This document shows, one piece after another, positions 57,329-64,000 of a DNA stretch of 64,000 bases; position 1 is the stretch's first letter; every line of letters starts with the position of its first letter. The DNA is from Arachis hypogaea (lineage: Eukaryota > Streptophyta > Magnoliopsida > Fabales > Fabaceae). The DNA lies in NCBI RefSeq assembly GCF_003086295.3, contig NC_092042.1, positions 40,533,419-40,597,418 on the forward strand, in the 5' to 3' direction. The position numbers were made by a program, and so were the translations under genes. The notes beneath the pieces are model-generated. The model was not told where the DNA came from. It searched no databases and saw only the letters and a list, made by a program, of their open reading frames with translations.

Positions 57329-57336
57329 ATGGCTCC
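57329..57336 (+). pseudogene. First codons of the env-position ORF of element G
   Basis: ATGGCTCC (MAP) is cut by the LTR of element H. The position matches the MAPKG starts of A, B and C. Confidence 0.7.
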
Positions 57337-59006
57337 TGGTGCACGAAATTGTGATCAATACTTTTCACAACTCAAATAATCCCCGGTAATAAATCCAAAA
57401 ACTTGGTGTTCAATACCATGGCATAAACACAACTTCGCACAACTAACCAGCAAGTGTACTGGGTCGTCCAAGTAATAAACCTTACGCGAGTAAGGGTCGA
57501 TCCCACAGAGATTGTTGGTATGAAGCAAGCTATGGTCACCTTGTAAATCTTAGTCAGGCAAACTCAAATGGTTATGAATGATGAATAAAACATAAAGATA
57601 AAGATAGAGATACTTATGCAATTCATTGGTGGGAATTTCAGATAAGCGTATGAAGATGTTGTGTCCCTTCCGTCTCTCTGCTTTCCTACTGTCTTCATCC
57701 AATCCTTCTTACTCCTTTCCATGGCAAGCTGTATGTAGGGTTTCACCGTTGTCAGTGGCTACCTCCCATCCTCTCAGTGAAAATGTTCAACGCACCCTGT
57801 CACGGCATGGCTATTCATCTGTCGGTTCTCAATCAGGTTGGAATAGAATCCAGTGATTCTTTTGCGTCTGTCACCAACGCCCAGCTTTCAGGAGTTTGAA
57901 GCTCGTCACAGTCATTCAATCATTGAATCCTACTCAGAATACCACAGACAAGGTTTAGACCTTCCGGATTCTCTTGAATGCAGTGATCAATTCTAGCTTA
58001 TACCACGAAGATTCCGATTAAAGAATCCAAGAGATATCCACCCAATCTAAAGTAGAACGGAGGTGGTTGTCAGGCACACGTTCATAGGTGAGAATGATGA
58101 TGAGTGTCACGGATCATCACATTCATCAAGTTGAAGAACAAGTGATATCTTAGAACAAGAACAAGCGGAATTGAATAGAAGAACAATAGTAATTGCATTA
58201 ATACTCGAGGTACAGCAGAGCTCCACACCTTAATCTATGGTGTGTAGAAACTCCACCGTTGAAAATACATAAGAACAAGGTCTAGGCATGGCCGTGAGGC
58301 CAGCCTCCCAATGATCTAAGATAGCATAAGAATGAAGATAGCTACCAAGATGATCTAGAGATCTAAAGTGATCAAAAGATGAAAATACAATAGTAAAAGG
58401 TCCTACTTATAGAGAACTAGTAGCCTAGGGTTTACAAAGATGAGTAAATGACATAAAAATCCACTTTCGGGCCCACTTGATGTGTGTGGGCTGAGCATTG
58501 AAGCATTTTCGTGTAGAGAATTCTCTTGGAGTTAAACGCCAGCTTTTATGCCAGTTTGGGCGTTTAACTCCCATCCTTGTGCCAGTTCCGGCATTTAACG
58601 CTGGGAATTCTGATGGTGACTTTGAACGCCGGTTTGGGCCATCAAATCTTGGGCAAAGTATAAACTATCATATATTGCTGGAAAGCCCAGGATGTCTACG
58701 TTCCAACGCCGTTGAGAGCGCGCCAATTGGGCTTCTGTAGCTCCAGAAAATCCACTTCGAGTGCAGGGAGGTCAGAATCCAACAGCATCTGCAGTCCTTT
58801 TTAGTCTCTGAATCAGATTTTTGCTCAGGTCCCTCAATTTCAGCCAGAAAATACCTGAAATCACAGAAAAACACACAAACTCATAGTAAAGTCCAGAAAA
58901 GTGAATTTTAACTAAAAACTAATAAAAATATACTAAAAACTAACTAGAACATACTAAAAACATACTAAAAACAATGCCAAAAAGCGTACAAATTATCCGC
59001 TCATCA
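57337..59006 (-). repeat. 3' LTR of element H
   Basis: 1670 bp. Near its 3' end (minus strand) a degenerate primer-binding-site-like block at 57371-57408 is built into the LTR. U5 hairpin with a changed loop at 57480-57495, palindromic words at about 58530-58637. Confidence 0.92.
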
Positions 59007-59043
59007 CAACACCAAACTTAAATTGTTGCTTGTCCCCAAGCAA
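59007..59043 (-). other. 3' hairpin and plus-strand primer region of element H
   Basis: Minus strand TTGCTTG-GGGA-CAAGCAA (59026-59043), then TTTAAGTTTGGTGTTG against the LTR. Confidence 0.72.
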
Positions 59044-60020
59044 CTGAAAATCAAATAAGATAAAAAGAAGAGAATATACAATGAATTCCAAAAACATATA
59101 TGAAGATCAGTATTAATTAGATGAGCGGGGCCTTTAACTTTTTGCCTCTGAACAGTTTTGGCATCTCACTCTATCCTTTGAGATTCAGAATGATTGGCTT
59201 CTTTAGGAACTCAGAATCCAGATAGTGTCATTGATTCTCCTAGTTAAGTATGATGATTCTTGAACACAGCTACTTATTGAGTCTTGGCCGTGGCCCAAAG
59301 CACTCTGTCTTCCAGTATTACCACCGGATACATACATGCCACAGACACATAATTGGGTGAACCTTTTCAGATTGTGACTTAGCTTTGCTAGAGTCCCCAA
59401 TTATAGGTGTCCAGGATTCTTAAGCACACTCTTTTTTCCTTGGATCACACTTTTATTTCTTTCTTTTTTCTTTCTTTTTCTCTCTTTTTTTTCGTTTTCT
59501 TTTCTCCCTTTTTTTTTTTCGTTTTTCTCCTTCTTTCTTTTTTTTTGTATTCACTGCTTTTTCTTGCTTCAAGAATCATTTTTATGATTTTTCAGATCCT
59601 CAGTAACATGTCTCTTTTTTCATCATTCTTTCAAGAGCCAACATTCATGAACCACAAATTCAAAAGACATATGCACTGTTTAAGCATACATTCAGAAAAC
59701 AAAAATATTGCCACCACATCAAAATAATTAATCTGTTATAAAATTCAAAATTCATGCAATTCTTCTCTTTTTCAATTAAGAACATTTTTCATTCAAGAAA
59801 GGTGATGGATTCATAGGACATTCATAACTTTAAGGCATAGACACTAAGACACTAATGATCACAAGACACAAACATAGTTAAACATAAGCATAATTTTCGA
59901 AAAATAGGAAAATAAAGAACAAGGAGATTAAAGAACGGGTCCACCTTAGTGATGGCGGCTTGTTCTTCCTCTTGAAGTTCTTATGGAGTGCTTAAGCTCC
60001 TCGATGTCTCTTCCTTGCCT
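59044..60020 (-). other. 3' noncoding region of element H
   Basis: No gene. Conserved with C and others. It holds an expanded pyrimidine tract at 59451-59547 that is almost pure purine in sense. The ORF at 59407-59727 is a shadow of this tract. Confidence 0.75.
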
Positions 60021-61070
60021 TTATTGCTCCTCTCTCATGATTCTTTGATCTTCTCTAATTTCATGGAGGAGAATGGAATGTTCTTGGTGCTCCACCCTTA
60101 GTTGTCCCATGTTGGAACTCAATTCTCCTAGGGAGGTGTTTAGTTGCTCCCAATAGTTTTGTGAAGGAAAGTGCATCCCTTGAGGTATCTCAGGAATTTG
60201 ATGATGAGAGGGATCTCTTGTTTGCTCCATCCTCTTCTTAGTAATGGGCTTATCCTCATCAATGGGGATGTCTCCCTCTATGTCAACTCCAACTGAATAA
60301 CAGAGGTGACAAATGAGATGAGGAAAGGCTAACCTTGCCAAGGTAGAGGACTTGTCCGCCACCTTGTAAAATTCTTGGGATATCACCTCATGAACTTCTA
60401 TTTCTTCTCCAATCATGATGCTATGAATCATGATAGCCCGGTCTATAGTAACTTCGGACCGGTTGCTAGTGGGAATGATTGAGCGTTGGATAAACTCTAA
60501 CCATCCCCTAGCCACGGGTTTGAGGTCATGCCTTCTCAGTTGAATCGGCTTCCCTCTTGAATCTCTCTTCCATTGGGCGCCCTCTTCATAAATGACTGTG
60601 AGGACTTGGTCCAACCTTTGATCAAAGTTGACCCTTCTAGTGTAAGGATGTTCATCTCCTTGCATCATGGGCAAGTTGAATGCCAACCTTACTTTTTCCG
60701 GACTAAAATCCAAGTATTTCCCCCGAACCATAGTAAGCCAATTCTTTGGGTCCGGGTTCACACTTTGATCATGGTTCTTGGTGATCCATGCTTTGGCATA
60801 GAATTCTTGAACCATTAAGATTCTGACTTGTTGAATGGGGTTGGTAAGAACTTCCCAACCTCTTCTTCGGATCTCATGTCGGATCTCCGGATATTCACTC
60901 TTTTTGAGTTTGAAAGGGACCTCGGGGATCACCTTCTTCAAGGCCACAACTTCATAGAAGTGGTCCTGATGCACCCTTGAGATGAATCTCTCCATCTCCC
61001 ATGACTCGGAGGTGGAAGCTTTTGTCTTTCCTTTCCTCTTTCTAGAGGTTTCTCCGGCCTTGGATGCCAT
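60021..61070 (-). CDS. Env-position ORF of element H, intact, 349 codons (putative plant transposon-protein family)
   Basis: Starts MASKAGETSRKRKGKTKAS with a Lys/Arg-rich N terminus that could serve in nuclear or nucleic-acid contact. It shares the family core with the C ORF: VIPEVPFKLKKSEYPEI, RRRGWEVLTNP, VQEFYAKAW, MVRGKYLDFSPEKV, ARGWLEFIQRSIIPTSNRSE and IMIHSIMIGEEIEVHEVI. The C terminus is polar and likely coiled (LGELSSNMGQLRVEHQEHS). The two proteins are clearly divergent in sequence yet collinear, and both are open. That suggests selection on the protein, but needs a codon-based test. No membrane segment or enzyme motif is visible. Confidence 0.85.
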   Translation of the reverse strand: MASKAGETSRKRKGKTKASTSESWEMERFISRVHQDHFYEVVALKKVIPEVPFKLKKSEYPEIRHEIRRRGWEVLTNPIQQVRILMVQEFYAKAWITKNHDQSVNPDPKNWLTMVRGKYLDFSPEKVRLAFNLPMMQGDEHPYTRRVNFDQRLDQVLTVIYEEGAQWKRDSRGKPIQLRRHDLKPVARGWLEFIQRSIIPTSNRSEVTIDRAIMIHSIMIGEEIEVHEVISQEFYKVADKSSTLARLAFPHLICHLCYSVGVDIEGDIPIDEDKPITKKRMEQTRDPSHHQIPEIPQGMHFPSQNYWEQLNTSLGELSSNMGQLRVEHQEHSILLHEIREDQRIMREEQ

Positions 61071-61124
61071 AAATGGTTATGGAAAAACAAAAAGCAATGC
61101 TTTTACCACACCAAACTTAAAAGG

Positions 61125-61144
61125 TTTGCTCGTCCTCGAGCAAA
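61125..61144 (-). other. Hairpin upstream of the H env-position ORF
   Basis: Minus strand TTTGCTCG-AGGA-CGAGCAAA, then CCTTTTAAGTTTGGTGTGG and the ATG at 61070. The stem pair C-G here replaces T-A in the other copies, so pairing is kept. Confidence 0.78.
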
Positions 61145-61561
61145 AGAAGAAAGAAGAGAGTAGAAGAAGAAGAAATGAAGGAGATGGAGATGGCTTTGTG
61201 GTTCGGCCAAAGGGGGAGAAGTAGTGTTTAGGTTGTGTGAAAATGAAGGAGTGAAGATGGGTTTATATAGGAGTGGAGAGAGGGGTAGGGTTCGGTTTGG
61301 GAGGGAAAGTGTTTTGAATTTGAATGGTGAGGTAGGTGGGGTTTTATGAAGGATGGATGTGAGTGGTGAAGAGAAAGATGGGATTTGATAGGTGAAGGTT
61401 TTTTTTTGGGGAAGAGGTGTTGAGGTGATTGGGTGAATGGGTGAAGAAGAGAGAGAGTGGTGGGGTAGGTGGGGATCTTGTGGGGTCCACAGATCCTGAG
61501 GTGTCAAGGAAAAGTCATCCCTGCACCAAGTGGCGAGCAAAAATTGCTCCCTGTGCCAATT
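61145..61561 (-). other. Second leader of element H
   Basis: No gene supported. C/T-rich in sense; the ORF at 61103-61540 is low-complexity (Pro/Ser/Thr-rich) and not conserved in C. Confidence 0.6.
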
Positions 61562-61733
61562 CTGGCGTTAAACGCCGGCCTGGTGCCCATTTCTGGCGTT
61601 TAACGCCAAGTTCTTGCCCTTCTCTGGCGTTTAACACCAGTCTGGTGCCCCTTTCTGGCGTTAAACGCCCAGAATGGTGCCAGACTGGGCGTTAAACGCC
61701 CATCTGCTAGCCTTACTGGCGTTTAAACGCCAG
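61562..61733. repeat. Palindromic word array, element H
   Basis: About six words (TGGCGTTTAACGCCA and variants, one with TTTAAAC at the centre). Confidence 0.9.
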
Positions 61734-61938
61734 CAGGTTCTTCCTCCAGGGTGTGCTATTTTTCTTTCTGTTTTTCTTTCTGTTTTTGCTTTTTCAATTG
61801 ATTTTGTGACTTCTCATGATCATCAACCTACAGAAAACATAAAATAACAAAGGAAAATAGATAAAATATAACATTGGGTTGCCTCCCAACAAGCGCTTCT
61901 TTAATGTCAGTAGCTTGACAGAGGGCTCTCATGGAGCC
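61734..61938 (-). other. Region between the array and the protease ORF of element H
   Basis: Holds the stem-loop TTGGG-AGGCAA-CCCAA at 61874-61889 (minus strand), with AAAGAAGCGCTTG before it. The T-A pair replaces C-G of the other copies. No RT or integrase trace is visible. Confidence 0.75.
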
Positions 61939-62619
61939 TCACAGATGCTCAGAGCAACGTTGGAACCTCCCAACACCAAACTTAGAGTTTGAATGTGGGG
62001 GTTCAACACCAAACTTAGAAGTTGGTTGTGGCCTCCCAACACCAAACTTAGAGTTTGACTGTGGGGGCTCTGTTTGACTCTGTTTTTTGAGAAGCTCTTT
62101 ATGCTTCCTCTCCATGGTGACAGAGGGATATCCTTGAGCCTTAAACACAAAGGATTCTTCATTCACTTGAATGATCAATTCTCCTCTATCAACATCAATC
62201 ACAGCCTTTGCTGTGGCTAGGAAGGGTCTGCCAAGGATGATGGATTCATCCATGCACTTCCCAGTCTCTAGGACTATGAAATCAGCAGGGATGTAATGGT
62301 CTTCAACTTTTACCAGAACATCCTCTACAAGTCCATGAGCTTGTTTTCTTGAGTTGTCTTCCATCTCTAGTGAGATTTTTGTTGCTTGCACCTCAAATAT
62401 CCCTAGCTTCTCCATTACAGAGAGAGGCATGAGGTTTACACTTGACCCTAGGTCACACAAGGCCTTCTTAAAGGTCATGGTGCCTATGGTACAAGGTATT
62501 TGAAAACTTCCCAAGATCCTGTCTCTTTTGAGGTAATTTCTGCCTAGACAAGTCATCCAGTTCTTTGGTGAGCAGAGGGGGTTCATCCTCCCAAGTTTCA
62601 TTTCCAAATAACTTGTCAT
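61939..62619 (-). pseudogene. Protease domain ORF of element H with a KFGV repeat tail
   Basis: Retroviral-type aspartic protease segment: ALCDLGSSVNLMP active site and ILGRPFLAT flap-region motif. After the protease the ORF ends in three 11-residue repeats containing SKFGV instead of entering RT. The repeats have a 33-bp period, at about 61971, 62004 and 62037. The frame differs from gag upstream (frameshift near 62515), so gag-protease is not continuous in this copy. RT being replaced by a short repeat tail marks the element as non-autonomous. Confidence 0.82.
61971..62052 (-). repeat. 33-bp tandem repeat coding SKFGV units
   Basis: Three copies spaced exactly 33 bp apart, each containing the plus-strand word ACACCAAACTTAGA, which is AAGTTTGGTGT in sense, the LTR-edge motif of the family. 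Confidence 0.88.
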
Positions 62620-64000
62620 TTAGCTTCATAATTGCTCCAAGGTATTTAGCAACTTGCTCTTCAGTGACATACTCATCCTCTTCAGAGGAAGAATACTCAT
62701 CAGAGCTCATGAATGGCAGAAGTAAGTCCAATGGAATCTCTATGGTCTCTGTGTGAGCCTCAGATTCCCATGGTTCCTCATTGGGGAACTCATTGGAGGC
62801 CAGTGGACGTCCATTGAGGTCTTCCTCAGTGGCGTTCACTGCCTCTTCCTCCTCTCCAAGTTCGGCCATGTTGATGGCCTTGCACTCTCCTTTTGGATTT
62901 TCTTCTATATTGTTTGGGAGAGTACTAGGAGGGAGTTCAGTAATTTTCTTGCTCAGTTGTCCCACTTGTGCCTCCAAGTTTCTAATGGAGGACCTTATTT
63001 TAGTCATGAAACTTTGCGTGGTTTTGATTAGATCAGAGACCATGGTTGCTAAGTCAGAGTGGTTCTGCTTAGAACTCTCTGTCTGTTGCTGAGAAGATGA
63101 TGGAAAAGGCTTGCTATTGCTAAACCCGTTTCTTCCACCATTATTATTGTTGAAACCTTGTTGAGGTCTCTATTGATCCTTCCATGAGAGGTTTGGATGA
63201 TTTCTCCATGAAGGATTATAGGTGTTTCCATAGGGTTCTCCCATGTAATTCACCTCTTCCATTGAAGGGTTCTCAGGATCATAAGCTTCTTCTTTAGATG
63301 AAGCTTCCTTAGTACTGCCTGGTGCATTTTGCATTCCAGACAGACTTTGAGAAATCAAATTTACTTGCTGAGTCAATATCTTGTTCTGAGCCAATATGGC
63401 ATTCAGAGTGTCAATCTCAAGAACTCCTTTCTTCTGATTAGTCCCATTGTTCACAGGATTCCTTTAAGAAGTGTACATGAATTGGTTATTTGCAACCATT
63501 TCAATTAGTTCTTGAGCTTCTGTAGGCGTCTTCTTCAGATGAAGAGATCCTCCAGCAGAGCTATCCAAAGACATCTTGGACAGTTCAGACAGACCATCAT
63601 AGAAAATACCTATGATGCTCCATTCAGAAAGCATGTCAGAGGGACACTTTCTGATCAATTATTTGTATCTTTCCCAAGCTTCATAGAGGGATTCTCCTTC
63701 CTTCTGTCTGAAGGTTTGGACTTCCACTCTAAGCTTACTTAATTTTTGAGGTGGAAAGAACTTTGCCAAGAAGGCATTGACTAGCTTTTCCCAAGAGTTC
63801 AGGCTTTCTTTAGGTTGTGAATCCAACCATATTCTAGCTCTGTCTCTTATAGCAAAAGGGAATAGCATAAGTCTGTAGACCTCAGGGTCAACCCCATTAG
63901 TCTTGACAGTGTCACAGATTTACAAGAACTCAGCTAAGAACTGATGAGGATCTTCCAAAGGAAGTCCATGGAACTTGCAATTCTGTTGCATTAGAGAAAC
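62468..64000 (-). pseudogene. gag: gag of element H, partial and broken
   Basis: Gag of a different subfamily: LMLFPFAIRDRARIWLDSQP, FFPPQKLSKLRVEVQTFRQ and RKCPSDMLSEW align with the gag core of C. An Asn/Gly-rich linker, an acidic stretch (SSDEYSSSEEDEYVTEEQV) and VINMAELGEEEEAV-like sequence follow before protease. One frame is kept from about 63920 to 62468, but stops lie at about 63918, 63659, 63464 and 63170. The start of gag is beyond the window edge. No zinc knuckle is visible. Confidence 0.82.

Larger units (their letters stand above)
35751..57336 (+). mobile_element. Element G: family-1 retrotransposon, twice interrupted and truncated
   Basis: 5' LTR, primer-binding site, leader, gag, pol, stem-loop, palindromic array and the first codons of an env-position ORF, where element H cuts it off. 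Interrupted by element C (40037-51529) in protease and by a solo LTR (54083-55607) in integrase. Pol decay is by in-frame stops with the frame kept. Confidence 0.92.
57337..64000 (-). mobile_element. Element H: non-autonomous gag-protease element with an intact env-position ORF
   Basis: 3' LTR, hairpin, 3' region, ORF, second leader, palindromic array, stem-loop, protease and gag on the minus strand. It runs out of the window within gag. RT, RNase H and integrase are absent between the protease ORF (ending 61939) and the stem-loop (61874-61889). The gag and protease differ clearly from those of A, B, C and G. Confidence 0.9.

Noticed and set aside
59407..59727. Phe/Leu/Ser-rich hydrophobic ORF of 106 codons
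   Set aside because: It is the translation of the pyrimidine tract in the H 3' region.
1..64000. Host plant genes between the elements
   Set aside because: Every open stretch of useful length is assigned to an element or is a shadow. I found no exon-like segment outside retroelement sequence.

Overview
The window reads as heterochromatic plant DNA made almost wholly of nested Ty3/gypsy LTR retrotransposons of the Athila/Tat type. I recognise no host gene, complete tRNA or rRNA gene, or bacterial feature. The supporting signs are a primer-binding site matching the 3' end of plant tRNA-Asp(GTC), the pol order protease, RT, RNase H, integrase, an extra 'env-position' ORF between pol and the 3' LTR, LTRs of about 1.5-1.75 kb, and insertions flanked by 5-bp target duplications. 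The sequence style, above all the ubiquitous word TGGCGTTTAACGCCA, makes me think of a legume and most likely Arachis (peanut or a wild relative). That is from memory and was not searched.

Layout. Element A (+, 1-8890) has a partial 5' LTR, decayed gag and pol, and no 3' LTR. It meets element B (-, 8891-31884) tail to tail at a perfect 67-bp inverted repeat. B's gag is split by element D (-, 16570-28881, TSD CCACC). D is a family-2 element whose 5' interior was replaced by an inverted LTR fragment joined at a GGCGCC palindrome. D's 3' LTR is itself split by element E (+, 17848-24300, TSD CACGG), a complete 6.5-kb non-autonomous family-1 element that carries a 44-nt piece of tRNA-Cys. Next comes a fragment of a third family, element F (+, 31885-35750): the end of an env-position ORF, a MITE and a truncated LTR.

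Element G (+, 35751-57336) is a decayed family-1 element. It is interrupted by element C (-, 40037-51529, TSD CAAGC) and by a solo LTR (54083-55607, TSD AGGGT), then cut off by element H (-, 57337-64000+). C is the youngest and most complete copy: 16 substitutions between its LTRs counted by eye, and one frameshift between RT and RNase H in an otherwise open gag-pol. H carries gag, protease and an intact env-position ORF but lacks RT, RNase H and integrase, so it is probably mobilised by relatives.

How the parts work together. Autonomous copies such as C's ancestor would supply RT and integrase. Deletion derivatives (E, H, probably A) keep the cis sequences: LTRs, primer-binding site, leader, a covarying stem-loop after pol, arrays of palindromic words, a hairpin with an RGGA loop, and the 3' noncoding region. 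These shared, covarying, noncoding elements are the most interesting signal in the window. Each LTR family also carries its own palindromic word array at a comparable place in its LTR.
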